A stretch of 24,800 nt of DNA from an uncultured Desulfobulbaceae bacterium (GCA_947260045.1 CAMYOP010000003.1:1-24800), one strand, 5' to 3'. Shown: positions 5,821 through 14,227, counted from the stretch's first letter. Notes: generated by a model from the letters alone, not told the origin. Numbers and translations are program-made.

Positions 5821-8800
5821 TCAGGGTGATAAAGGTAATTCATTTGACCATGAGAATGGCATTTGAGGGCTCCAGTTCTTATTCATTCTACAAAGCAAAG
5901 GAATGTTAATCCCATTTGCTTTTGCGATTGCACTTAATATTGGCTCTACTGCTGCCGCAACCCTTGCTAAATTGTATGGTACTGTATACATCCAGCTAAC
6001 GAGCGGCACTTCCTGATGGTGAGTATAAGGAACTATAGTTGGAACAGTAACTGATGTTTCAATGTACCCATCTTTTGTTGTCTGGTTACACTCTGTTTCT
6101 TGACAATATATCAAAAATCGTACCTTCCCACCAACTAACATGTCGAACCAAGCAACTCGTGGCCCTAGTCCTGGCATCTTATCTTTTTCGATAGGGTAGT
6201 CAAATTCAAACCCCCAATCAAGTACATTTATGTTTAATTCATGGGGTAGAATCTTTGTGCCAACAAGGGTACCAGTAATTGCCAACCCCGCAAAATCAAC
6301 CGCATTCGCCGGATTCCCCCCAACATACGCATACAGGTTCATCCCCCCTTCAAGCCCTATAGGATCGGCAGTTATGTACCTACCAGTTGCAGGGTCATAG
6401 TACCTGTTCCAGTTGTAGTGCAGCCCAGTCTCCGCATCAAAGTACTGGCCGGGAAACCTGAAGTTGTTTTCCAGCTCATTCTCAACAATATCAACCTCAC
6501 CAAACGGCCTGAAGTTTCCCTGCCAGACTACCGCACCATTTACATCAACAACCATTTGCGCCGTGTTCAGGTGATCGGAGACATAATGATAAATATCTGG
6601 ACGACGACTACCAGGAATGAGCATGGCCACCCTTTTGTTGTCAAGGTATACGTACTCGCGCAGCTTGTTGCCCTGGCTGTCGGCCTCCTGGATCAGGTTG
6701 CCGTACTGGTCGTAAATGTAATGGATGGTATCTCCAGCCACAGTGCGCTTGGTGCGGCGGCCACGGCCATCATATCCATATTCACCCAGCGTGCCGGAGC
6801 TGTCAACAGCTTCGAGCAGCCTGTTGTCCTGGCTCCAGGTGAAAGTGGTATCGCCCTTGGCCAGCATGTTGCCGACATTATCAAGCGTGTAATCGGTGAC
6901 GTTTGCTGCGGTTACCTCGTCCAGCCTGCTGGTGCCGGTTTCATAACTGTAGCCGGTACTCGCACCGTTCAAATCCTGGCCGAGGCGGTTGCCGGTGTTG
7001 TCGTACTGCCAGTTGTAATTGCCGTATATGCCCTGGGCCATTTCCAGTCTGCCGAGATCATCGTAAGTGAAGCTCTGCGAGGCGGTAGGATCAATGTTAT
7101 CCGTTATGGACTGCACATGACCGGTATCATAGTAATCATAAGCCCTGTCGTAGATGATTTCATGGCCGTCATTATCTATTGTCGTATTGCTGAGCCTGTA
7201 CAGTAAATTGTAACTGTTGGTTACATACAGAGAATCATGCCCCCGCAGAACATGCTCCATGCTCTCTATCTGGCCCAAGGGTTTGTAGACGATATTCTGT
7301 ACCAGAGTGCCGTCTTTTGCTTTTACCCGCGAAATACGGTTGTGTTCATATGTATAGTTAATTTCCTCCCTATACGGTGAATTTTCGCCAGGGTATCTGA
7401 TACGACCAGGAGCTCCATTGCTTCCATAATGATATTCAGTTGTAAAACTCAGGCCGTCCTGAGTCCTGGTTTCCTGGTACAGCCGACTGTAAAGGTCATA
7501 CTGATAGATAGTGCTACCCGTGCTGTCCACCATTGTCGTGAGCTGGCCGATAAAACCGTTTTCATCAAAACGGTATGCAATGTTCTGGGTGGAATCCGGA
7601 AACATGATATCCGTCAACCTTCCCAGTTCATCATACTGATATGTAGTGGTTATGCCATTGGAGTCGGTCGAGGAAAGCAGGTTGCCTGCCAAGTCATACT
7701 GATAGGTGGTCAGCCCTGTATCGGGAGCCATGCGTGAGGTTTTACGTCCAAAATCATCATACGTATAGGTTGTGACTTTATCTTCTGCATCGGTAACGGT
7801 TTTCAGGTTATCGTTACTATCATATGTATAGAGAGTGGTTGTATTTTCCGTGCCGTTTGCTGGATCGGGAACTACATCATATTGATTCTCAATCATCTCT
7901 TTCTGCCGGTTGAGAGCATCGTAATTATATTTGGTTACTATACCGAGTGGATTGGTCTTGAATTTCAGTTGACCAACCGCATCATAATCAAGCAGTTCAA
8001 TAGAACCGTCTGCCTGGGTGGTTTTGTCCAGGTTGCCGGTGTCCTCGTAGGCGTATTCGACAAAATGCTGCAACTGGTTGTCCGGGTCATGGATTTCCAT
8101 CCTTTCTGGCTTGCCACTGATCTCATAGGGGTCGTAGATATAGGTAATCTTGTTGCCCATGCCATCAGAGATGGTTTTGGGCTTACCACTGTCGGTGTAG
8201 GTATAGGAAATGATGTTTTGAGACGAATTAATTCTTTGCAGTCTGCCATTGGGGTAATAATCATAGAGTGTAGTAATGACTCCCTGTTGTTTAAACGCGA
8301 GCCTGCCGGTGGAATGATGATATTGCAGTATAATAACTGGCCCATCTGGAGGTGTGATCCGCATTGCTTGGCCGAATGCATTGTAGTTGCTGTACGTGGT
8401 GATATGGCCAAGAGCGTTTGTGACGGTTTCAAGGTGACCTCTGTTCCAGTATTGGTCTGGTGTGTTGGGGTAATAGGTAAACGTCGTGACATCAGTTACA
8501 TCTGTTCTGGGACCATCGATGGATAAAACCCGCCCAATCGTATCCTCAACCCTGACTGTAGACCTGGTAATGGGATTGATGATATTGTCGGAATCCTTTT
8601 CGTATCCTGTTTCGGTTGTGGTAATGGTTTCACCATTTGCGTCGCTCACATAGGTGATGGTGGTGATGGCATCCTGGCCGGGATTAGCGACAGATGCCCT
8701 GGTGATTTGTGTTACTCGACCAGTAGCCGGATCGTAGTCCCAGACGGTGGTTCTTTCCTCTGCCAGGCCTGGAGCTTCGATTTGCGTCTTTTTTGTGAGG

Positions 8801-9891
8801 CTGCCTGTGGTCGGGTCATACTCATAGCTGGTTGTCGTAATGTTTCCATTGGCGTCCGTTACCTGGGTGATATTGTGCCTGGGGTCATTATACTCATACG
8901 CTGAATCCGTTCCAGAGCCACACGATGAACAGCCCGGGCCATCAAAAGACTGAACACGGACAACTCCGTTTTGAACAACAAGCTGATAATTTGTAACGAT
9001 GTCATCGTCTGTTGTCGCAGGGTCACCTGTTTTGGTGATAGTACGCTGCAAGTCTGCAAGGTAATCTATCCTTACCGGGTCGGTCCCGCCAGCCAGGGAG
9101 GATGTTTCAGCCCTGTCACTGGTATCATACCCAACCGTGAACAGACGGATGTCTGCTTCATCGGTGATCCCGGTCAGATTATGGTCATCGTTGGTATCTT
9201 CATAATGATAAATACGGGTAGTGGAGTCCGGCTTTGTGAGTGTAATAAGATTGTTGTTGTCGGGATCGGGATCATACTCGTAGGTAAAGGTGCCGATTGG
9301 TGAAACAAGGGTTTCAAGGAATCCGTTGGCGTTATAGTTTAACGTCATGCTGCGGCCAAAGTTGTCCGTGATGCTGGTAAGCTGGGTTCCGGTATATGCG
9401 TAGACAAGACTGTTGTTATTTTTATCACGTTTTTCAGTGATATTGCCGGATGAGTTGAAGAGAAGAACAGAACCGCTTGGTTCAGTGAGCTGATAGCCGT
9501 CTGTAATTGTGGTGATGGTACGGACCTTGCCCGACTCATTGATCCATGCGCCGGAACCGTCAGAAAGGAAGTGTACATGGCGGCCACCAGACTGGATAAG
9601 AACTATTTTCTCTGGCAAAGAGTTTAAATCAAGATATTCACCTATGGAAGTTGTCCAGCCATAGCCCAGTATACCTGTTGCCGTGCTCTGGCTGTTATAG
9701 GTCCTCTTAAAGACCAGTGGCAGACCTGGACCGGGGAGGTTGAGGTCGGTCTCCACATGGTACTTGTTGCCGGTGCCGAAGTTGATGTCATGCCCGGAGA
9801 TATAGGGCTGGGACGAGGCAAGCAGGTTACCGGCTGACAAGATCAGAAGCGTGATTGATACCAGGGTGGCGATTATGTGCTGTTTTCTCAT
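5821..9891 (-). CDS. Sec-exported RHS/YD-repeat protein with variable C-terminal tip
   Basis: The start at 9891 is chosen over the longer open frame to 9996: AAGGGAG precedes this ATG and a signal peptide (MRKQHIIATLVSITLLILSA) follows. The 1356-aa product has the RHS shell start GHDINFGTGNK (33-43), an SPxGTFxYEYD-type region, dozens of YD repeats (for example YTYDDFGRKTSR, YQYDELGRL), and the RHS core YYDPATGRYITADPIGL (1164-1180) ending at VDFAGL (1203). The last 153 residues (DNA 5821-6282) are a tip more AT-rich than the core and unlike any toxin I recognise; it has two CxxxxC-type cysteines and a hydrophobic helix (YNLARVAAAVEPILSAIAKA). There is no PAAR or VgrG part, so export is by Sec rather than T6SS fusion. 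The usual cysteine-rich N-terminal domain is missing and appears as separate genes upstream. Likely a polymorphic toxin. Confidence 0.9.
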   Translation of the reverse strand: MRKQHIIATLVSITLLILSAGNLLASSQPYISGHDINFGTGNKYHVETDLNLPGPGLPLVFKRTYNSQSTATGILGYGWTTSIGEYLDLNSLPEKIVLIQSGGRHVHFLSDGSGAWINESGKVRTITTITDGYQLTEPSGSVLLFNSSGNITEKRDKNNNSLVYAYTGTQLTSITDNFGRSMTLNYNANGFLETLVSPIGTFTYEYDPDPDNNNLITLTKPDSTTRIYHYEDTNDDHNLTGITDEADIRLFTVGYDTSDRAETSSLAGGTDPVRIDYLADLQRTITKTGDPATTDDDIVTNYQLVVQNGVVRVQSFDGPGCSSCGSGTDSAYEYNDPRHNITQVTDANGNITTTSYEYDPTTGSLTKKTQIEAPGLAEERTTVWDYDPATGRVTQITRASVANPGQDAITTITYVSDANGETITTTETGYEKDSDNIINPITRSTVRVEDTIGRVLSIDGPRTDVTDVTTFTYYPNTPDQYWNRGHLETVTNALGHITTYSNYNAFGQAMRITPPDGPVIILQYHHSTGRLAFKQQGVITTLYDYYPNGRLQRINSSQNIISYTYTDSGKPKTISDGMGNKITYIYDPYEISGKPERMEIHDPDNQLQHFVEYAYEDTGNLDKTTQADGSIELLDYDAVGQLKFKTNPLGIVTKYNYDALNRQKEMIENQYDVVPDPANGTENTTTLYTYDSNDNLKTVTDAEDKVTTYTYDDFGRKTSRMAPDTGLTTYQYDLAGNLLSSTDSNGITTTYQYDELGRLTDIMFPDSTQNIAYRFDENGFIGQLTTMVDSTGSTIYQYDLYSRLYQETRTQDGLSFTTEYHYGSNGAPGRIRYPGENSPYREEINYTYEHNRISRVKAKDGTLVQNIVYKPLGQIESMEHVLRGHDSLYVTNSYNLLYRLSNTTIDNDGHEIIYDRAYDYYDTGHVQSITDNIDPTASQSFTYDDLGRLEMAQGIYGNYNWQYDNTGNRLGQDLNGASTGYSYETGTSRLDEVTAANVTDYTLDNVGNMLAKGDTTFTWSQDNRLLEAVDSSGTLGEYGYDGRGRRTKRTVAGDTIHYIYDQYGNLIQEADSQGNKLREYVYLDNKRVAMLIPGSRRPDIYHYVSDHLNTAQMVVDVNGAVVWQGNFRPFGEVDIVENELENNFRFPGQYFDAETGLHYNWNRYYDPATGRYITADPIGLEGGMNLYAYVGGNPANAVDFAGLAITGTLVGTKILPHELNINVLDWGFEFDYPIEKDKMPGLGPRVAWFDMLVGGKVRFLIYCQETECNQTTKDGYIETSVTVPTIVPYTHHQEVPLVSWMYTVPYNLARVAAAVEPILSAIAKANGINIPLLCRMNKNWSPQMPFSWSNELPLSP

Positions 9892-9974
9892 TGTGTTCTC
9901 CCTTCTCTTTATATTTCTTCGCTCTTCATTTGCTTTATCTTTTGTCTTCAACAGTTTGGATCGCCAGGCCCTAA
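9844..9974 (-). repeat. Duplicated intergenic-plus-leader block, RHS copy
   Basis: The spacer and first codons of the RHS gene (conserved ribosome site and MRKQHI start) match 11448-11578 closely, over the end of the upstream gene (GDPNC stop), the spacer and about 15 signal-peptide codons. The spacer half also recurs at 10600-10665. The similarity shows that new genes were spliced in front of the RHS gene by recombination in this block. Confidence 0.8.
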
Positions 9975-10598
9975 GTTTTTTTCTTGAGAAAAGCATTCGG
10001 CAGGATCAGTTGTGCTTGGGTCGTCTGGACATCCATCGATGCAATCAGGTGTGCCGCCGCCATCGGAATCTGTATCCGGTACACCGCAGCCACAAATGCC
10101 AGGGGCAATCTTGTCAGGATCGTCTGGGCATTCATCGCAATTGCCAGAACAAGTCGGCCAATCCCAATCAACTACATATTCAGAGCCTCCACACAGGTTG
10201 GCCCATTCTATTAACTCGTTTTCACATGGTGTGTCTGCGCATGCGCTATCATTCAATTCATCGGGTTCGTAAAAATGAGGAACACTGTCGCCACAGGCAA
10301 GAAGCCCCGAAAATCCACCACCACCAGTCCAGCTACCCCGAAAACACCAAGCAGGATAGAGAGTTAAACGAAACCAATCTTCTCCCTCATTTGTCCATCT
10401 CCCATTTCCCATGTTAGGAGAACAATTCTCCATAATAGCAACCTCAGAACAAATCGCTGGAGGTGGATAAGGTGGTGGTGCTGTCCAGCCTACATACACA
10501 GTTCCTTCACATGATGCAGCAGAAGAGTTGGCAGGTAACAATGAAGAAAAGAATAGAGTTACCATGCATAGAAAAGGGGCTGTGCTGTTTATTTTCAT
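9948..10598 (-). CDS. Secreted cysteine-rich protein with thrombospondin-type-3-like Ca-binding stretch
   Basis: The 216-aa protein has a signal peptide (about 1-28, cleavage near SSAA-SC) and AAGGAG before its ATG. After a Pro/Gly/aromatic-rich region comes one cysteine repeat, ELIEWANLC...DWPTCSGNC (about 124-150), of the same type as in the two upstream proteins. Then a CPDDPDKIAPGICGCG / DTDSDGGGTPDC segment follows (about 153-190), the pattern of thrombospondin type 3 calcium-binding repeats. It ends in EKNLGPGDPNC. It lies 56 bases before the RHS gene in the same operon, so it is exported with it. It may be a severed RHS N-terminal domain or a structural partner; function unproven. Confidence 0.8.
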   Translation of the reverse strand: MKINSTAPFLCMVTLFFSSLLPANSSAASCEGTVYVGWTAPPPYPPPAICSEVAIMENCSPNMGNGRWTNEGEDWFRLTLYPAWCFRGSWTGGGGFSGLLACGDSVPHFYEPDELNDSACADTPCENELIEWANLCGGSEYVVDWDWPTCSGNCDECPDDPDKIAPGICGCGVPDTDSDGGGTPDCIDGCPDDPSTTDPAECFSQEKNLGPGDPNC

Positions 10599-10616
10599 AA
10601 TACTTCTTCTCCTTTT

Positions 10617-10893
10617 GATATTTCTTCGCTCTTAATTTGCTCTGTCTTCAACAGTTTGGATCGCCAGGGGGGCCAAAGTTTTCTTCGGTAAGACAATCAC
10701 CTTCACAGGTATCATAATTCCAGTTGATGATATTTATGTTGTCCTTTCCTTTACATTCTTCAGCCTTGGCGATTAACTCATAATAACAGGGTGGTTTACA
10801 CTCTCCTGTGCAGGTTTCATTGTCCCAGTTGAGTACTCCTGCTCCACCACATTCAGTGAGCTTGTTATTATATTCTTCCGAGCAATCGTCACA
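10617..10893 (-). repeat. Duplicated 3' gene segment, downstream copy
   Basis: This stretch aligns almost throughout with 11514-11800. Both encode two cysteine repeats, the GPPGDPNC end and the following spacer. DNA similarity is highest near the stop codon and fades toward the 5' side, so the genes share their 3' third and differ in front, as expected for recombination-driven N-terminal exchange. Confidence 0.85.
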
Positions 10894-11496
10894 AATCCAC
10901 TCATAAACTCTTCTGCGATGGCTACCATTGTCATTGATTATCCACCAGCAACCGACTGACCAGCAACTTGTACATGGTGGTGAATTGCATGAGTTACCGT
11001 TGCATCTCTCGGTTACCTCCCAGCAGTCCCTGTACGCATCTCGCGAAATAGCGTCCCCTGTGTAATCAGAACAATTGCATGTTTTTGGACTCCCTATAAG
11101 GCATAAAAGTCCATCTCCTGAGGGGATAAGTATCTTATGCTGACTACTTCTCCCTTCGAGATAATACCAAGCATGATTGGGAACTGAACTATATCTTCGC
11201 ACGTAAGATGTATCCAAACACTCCCCCTCCGGCACATCTTGAGTGATTTCCACCCACGTCCCATCAGGACCATCTGTTTCGCAGGAGGATGCAAATATGC
11301 TGTTTGGCATAAATGCGGAAATCCCTAAGGTGAATAAGGCAGTTAAACAGATATTTATTCTTTTTGCTTTTTTCAAGATTTGAATCGCCCCCTGTTTACT
11401 AGACACTCCTGAGTTATAAGAAGATGACTTAAGGAGGAGACCATGAGCAGTAAGCGTGAATGATACCAAAGTGGCCATGATGTGCTGTTTTCTCAT
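10648..11496 (-). CDS. Secreted cysteine-rich repeat protein, fused to a copy of the RHS leader
   Basis: The frame is open to 11601, but the ATG at 11496 has the same ribosome site and MRKQHI start as the RHS gene; that leader degenerates after about 15 codons. A complete second signal peptide follows (KKAKRINICLTALFTLGISA, ending IFASS), which could begin at a TTG at 11376 behind AGGGGG, giving 242 aa. I judge the TTG start functionally attractive and the upstream leader a duplication scar. The mature protein holds CxxC pairs and two tandem cysteine repeats (LNWDNETCTGECKPPC and INWNYDTCEGDC) and ends in ENFGPPGDPNC. The last third is nearly identical to the upstream gene, the front is unrelated. 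Probably a severed RHS N-terminal module. Confidence 0.75.
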   Translation of the reverse strand: MRKQHIMATLVSFTLTAHGLLLKSSSYNSGVSSKQGAIQILKKAKRINICLTALFTLGISAFMPNSIFASSCETDGPDGTWVEITQDVPEGECLDTSYVRRYSSVPNHAWYYLEGRSSQHKILIPSGDGLLCLIGSPKTCNCSDYTGDAISRDAYRDCWEVTERCNGNSCNSPPCTSCWSVGCWWIINDNGSHRRRVYEWICDDCSEEYNNKLTECGGAGVLNWDNETCTGECKPPCYYELIAKAEECKGKDNINIINWNYDTCEGDCLTEENFGPPGDPNC

Positions 11497-11578
11497 TGTG
11501 TTCTCCCTTCCCTGTATATTTCTTCGCTGTTTATTGACTTTATTTTTTGACTTCAACAGTTTGGATCGCCAGGGGGGC
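11448..11578 (-). repeat. Duplicated intergenic-plus-leader block, upstream copy
   Basis: Counterpart of 9844-9974: GDPNC stop, spacer, AAGGGAGAACAC ribosome site and MRKQHI codons are conserved. Downstream of about 11448 the reading frame continues into unrelated sequence, so this is a truncated RHS leader joined to another gene. Confidence 0.8.
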
Positions 11579-11800
11579 CGTAATTTTCTTCGGTAAGACA
11601 ATCACCTTCACAGGTATCATAATTCCAGTTGATGATATCTATGTTATCCTTTCCTTTACACTCAACAGCCTTGGCATTTAATTCATCATCACAGGGCGGT
11701 TTGCACTCACCTGTGCAGGTCTCATTGTCCCAGTTGAGTATGTTTTGTGCTGAGCCACATTCAGCGAGCTTGTTCTGGTAATGGTCTGTGGGGTTTCTAC
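11514..11800 (-). repeat. Duplicated 3' gene segment, upstream copy
   Basis: Counterpart of 10617-10893. It encodes the tandem cysteine repeats and the GPPGDPNC terminus of the first gene in the operon plus part of the spacer behind it. Confidence 0.85.
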
Positions 11801-12392
11801 AAGAATCACAGACCCATTGAAAAAGTGTTCTGTTTGTTAGTACTTTTATATGAGGGTCATCCCAGGCATAAATTCCTGATCGTTGATGCACGCCACCTTC
11901 AGAATCACAGGTAACACAACCACCCGTAGAAGCTGCACAAACAGAAGGGTTACAAACAGTTCCACTCTGTTCATTCATAAAATCTGCTCCCTCATCAACA
12001 CATGGAGGCCATGTAGGGTTATCAGGTCTGTTGGCCATGTAATATGCACAGCATGAACCACCATCTTGTCCGGGGGTACCACAAGAAGTTGCGTCATACC
12101 AATTTCGACAACCTAACAATTCAACTATTTTCATATTGTCTTTTAAGGCTTCAACTGTTGTATTGTTAGAAGTTGAAAGTATAACTTCATTTATAGTTAC
12201 CTGTGCCCCCCCCCAGTCTTGACCACAACCACATCCAGTTCCGGCACAAATAGGGTTCCAGTCTCCAATATCTTCATTTCCTACCTCACATGATTCAGCA
12301 AAGGCGGTGGTTAAATGAAAAGTACCGATACTTAATAGAATCAAGCTGCAGCCGATAATGCATTTTGCTGTTAACTTCTTGATCATTTTCAT
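11553..12392 (-). CDS. Secreted cysteine-rich repeat protein, first gene of the RHS operon
   Basis: The 279-aa protein has a signal peptide (KKLTAKCIIGCSLILLSIGT, cleavage near AFA-ES) and AAGAGGTG just before the ATG. The mature part has many cysteines (GTGCGCGQDWG near 52, SCCAYY, CAASTGGCVTC), pointing to disulfide bonding outside the cytoplasm. Two tandem repeats of about 35 residues follow (NKLAECG...LNWDNETCTGEC and AKAVECKG...INWNYDTCEGDC), then the end ENYGPPGDPNC. It heads an operon of three such genes and the RHS gene with 46-57-base spacers of common origin. The N-terminal part differs from the next gene while the C-terminal third is the same. Exported, likely cell-surface; specific role unknown. 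Confidence 0.8.
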   Translation of the reverse strand: MKMIKKLTAKCIIGCSLILLSIGTFHLTTAFAESCEVGNEDIGDWNPICAGTGCGCGQDWGGAQVTINEVILSTSNNTTVEALKDNMKIVELLGCRNWYDATSCGTPGQDGGSCCAYYMANRPDNPTWPPCVDEGADFMNEQSGTVCNPSVCAASTGGCVTCDSEGGVHQRSGIYAWDDPHIKVLTNRTLFQWVCDSCRNPTDHYQNKLAECGSAQNILNWDNETCTGECKPPCDDELNAKAVECKGKDNIDIINWNYDTCEGDCLTEENYGPPGDPNC

Positions 12393-12420
12393 TTCACCTC
12401 TTGCTATTACCGTTGTCGTT

Positions 12421-12618
12421 TCAGTTTGAATTTTCCACGGGAAACCGGATTATTATTCTCTCCATTTCACTATTACAGATATTTGTATTATCAGGGTATG
12501 ACATGGTGGTTATGGGGCTTGTCGGACCTAAAACAAAACAGGAATCAATGACACAAGAAAATATAGAAAAAACAGGAAGATGATTGGATGGTAATGGTAT
12601 GGCTTTACACCTAGACAT
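12421..12618 (-). CDS. Possible 65-aa small protein or leader peptide
   Basis: The ATG at 12618 is preceded by an unusually strong ribosome site (GGAGGGGAGAG, 4 bases away), which is the main reason to list it. The product (MSRCKAIPLPSNHLPVFSIF...) has no recognisable domain and no clear signal peptide. It ends 28 bases before the first secreted cysteine-rich gene, so it could be a leader peptide for that operon. It may also be a chance frame. Confidence 0.3.
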   Translation of the reverse strand: MSRCKAIPLPSNHLPVFSIFSCVIDSCFVLGPTSPITTMSYPDNTNICNSEMERIIIRFPVENSN

Positions 12619-13329
12619 ATTCTCTCCCCTCCAGAAGAAAAGTCAGCAGTATAGAATAATCTGTCGGATCAACAGATTATGATGATATAATATTGTTCAC
12701 CATTCAAATATTAACAATCAACCATGTCAACAGTTTTGTATCAATGAACAGTGAGCTGGCAAGTAATTGCAACACCTTCAGTATCTACCCGCACAAAGTG
12801 TGTCAATGCTTTGAAAGTAAAGACTGAGTGCTTCCCGTTCTAGGGACATATAACCTGACAGAACTTTCACAGTTGGCACAGATGATGCTAAAGCTATAAG
12901 CAACCAACATGCCATTCTATATTCAAGGGGTGTAACAATCTGAAATAAAAAACAATTTATTTATAATGAGTTGTGCTGCCTATACTCAACATGATTAAAT
13001 AGTCGGCATTTGTGTATACTATTTCAGACATGTCGACCCTGAAAAATGGTTTAATTTGCTGAAAACAGGATACTTATTGCTTTTGTCTGGAAAATTGGAC
13101 ATGTCTATCTTTTTAGACAAAATTTGCATAACAGACAAGTACAAGCACAATCAGAAGTGGTCTCGCTTCGTTCTCTATTGCAACAAGTTGATGAAGAGAC
13201 TGGCCGCAAAAAAATCGCCGAATGTAAAAGGGCACAATCAAATTTTTGAGGGCAAGTAAATAGAAATACTATCTCCCCTGTGAATAGCTGATCTCAAGAG
13301 GCTCTGAGCCCCAGTGAAAAGTTTCTTGG
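12619..13329. other. Long AT-rich non-coding region between cargo operon and element core
   Basis: No well-supported gene. It must contain the promoter of the cysteine-rich/RHS operon (toward 12620-12750, minus strand) and holds two GACATGTC motifs (13027-13034, 13098-13105). A plus-strand frame from an ATG at 13101 to 13259 (52 aa, MSIFLDKICITDKYKHNQKW...) has only a poor ribosome site and no recognisable family; I do not call it a gene. Confidence 0.4.
13027..13105. promoter_or_regulatory. Two GACATGTC palindromes, candidate operator pair
   Basis: GACATGTC occurs at 13027-13034 and 13098-13105 (the latter inside TGGACATGTCT). The only other exact copy I found in the window is inside the perfect palindrome upstream of the AlpA-like gene (16014-16027). 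A common regulator for element core and cargo boundary is a reasonable inference. Confidence 0.35.
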
Positions 13330-13482
13330 CCCGCGTTGAGGAAGACGGTATGATTATGATATAATTCTCTCCTGTAAAGCCCCTAAAGAGACTCCTTCAG
13401 TTTTCTCGCAAATGCCTTCGTCTCAGGAGAGAGGGGTAGGCTTTTAAGGCGTTTCAATTCCTCCTCCTCTTCTTCTGACAGG
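13330..13482 (-). repeat. Direct repeat, right copy (about 153 bp)
   Basis: Right partner of 2364-2516. It covers the 3' end of the intact 72-aa gene and about 53 bases behind its stop. The short reading frame that begins after the gene in the left copy (ATG at 2392) has lost its ATG here: the few mismatches between copies cluster on that start codon. Confidence 0.9.
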
Positions 13483-13601
13483 TTCGCTTTTTTGCTCAAT
13501 ATAACACGTTTCAACCTTTCCTCATAAGTTGCATACTCAGTAGTGTGCCCGAACTCCTTTTCCATGGACTTGATAAGCCCGTCAAATAAATCTTCTTTCA
13601 T
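13383..13601 (-). CDS. Small acidic protein of the element core, unknown function
   Basis: The 72-aa protein (MKEDLFDGLIKSMEKEFGHT...) is helical and charged with a run of glutamates (SEEEEEELKRL, residues 42-52). No domain is recognised. It follows the 156-aa HTH gene after nine bases, so the two are probably co-transcribed and translated. Its last 33 codons are duplicated at 2417-2516. Small acidic partners behind small-terminase-like or HTH genes are common in phages and satellites, but this is only context. Confidence 0.7.
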   Translation of the reverse strand: MKEDLFDGLIKSMEKEFGHTTEYATYEERLKRVILSKKANLSEEEEEELKRLKSLPLSPETKAFARKLKESL

Positions 13602-13610
13602 GCTGTCACC

Positions 13611-14081
13611 CTATCTGAGTTGCACCGAATACCGCATAGCCTTTTTCTCCTTCAACCGCCTGACTATCCGCTCCCGTACACCAGGAGCTTCTTCTGCGAT
13701 GGCATTTAACACTTCACTCTGAAATTCCTGCACGGTGCGCATATCATAAAGCGTTTGAAATATTTCCAGCTGCAAGCGTAACTGGTTTCTGATTTCCCCC
13801 ATGGCGCGGAGTCTTAATTCGGGGGTTTGTTCAACCTCGTCCAGCAGTTCATTAGCTTTTGTGTTGATCTTTTGTAACTGACCGATAGCATCAAGGGATT
13901 TGCTCACCACACGGTGCGCATCTTCCAGGGCAACAGATTTTACAACGTTGATATTCAGCTCTTTTTTAGCCTTGCTCACGGCCCCATCACTTACCCCGAA
14001 GTGTTGAGCAATTTCTCGGCCACTTTTGCCAGAGCTGAGCAGTTGAGACAACTTGACTCTATCGATTTTTGGTTTAGGCAT
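13611..14081 (-). CDS. HTH protein, small-terminase-like or element regulator
   Basis: The 156-aa protein begins with a resolvase/terminase-type helix-turn-helix (SGREIAQHFGVSDGAVSKAKKE, about residues 20-41), followed by an all-helical region and a basic C-terminus (IVRRLKEKKAM). An N-terminal HTH followed by long helices is the architecture of phage small terminase subunits, which satellites also carry to redirect packaging; it equally fits a DNA-binding regulator. No large terminase or capsid gene is present in the window. Gene order (behind the helicase-like gene, before a small acidic gene) fits an integrative element or satellite core. Confidence 0.6.
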   Translation of the reverse strand: MPKPKIDRVKLSQLLSSGKSGREIAQHFGVSDGAVSKAKKELNINVVKSVALEDAHRVVSKSLDAIGQLQKINTKANELLDEVEQTPELRLRAMGEIRNQLRLQLEIFQTLYDMRTVQEFQSEVLNAIAEEAPGVRERIVRRLKEKKAMRYSVQLR

Positions 14082-14227
14082 TGGTTAATTCCAGTTCAAG
14101 GTTTTACTAAATTATACTAACCGGTAACGTGTAGCGCATCCCTGGCATGAGTAGCCTTTATCTTCTTTGCCTGTTCCCAAACGTTTTCCTATTTTTTTCT
14201 GAGAAAGGGGAGTAAATTCCGTGGGGG

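Noticed and set aside
6418..8526. Long plus-strand open frames (6418-7206, 7882-8526) opposite the RHS gene
   Set aside because: They are antisense shadows of the repetitive RHS coding sequence, lack ribosome sites and have no recognisable product.
13056..13259. Plus-strand 67-aa open frame
   Set aside because: It begins with TTG, has no good ribosome site and no recognisable domain; the internal ATG at 13101 is not better supported.
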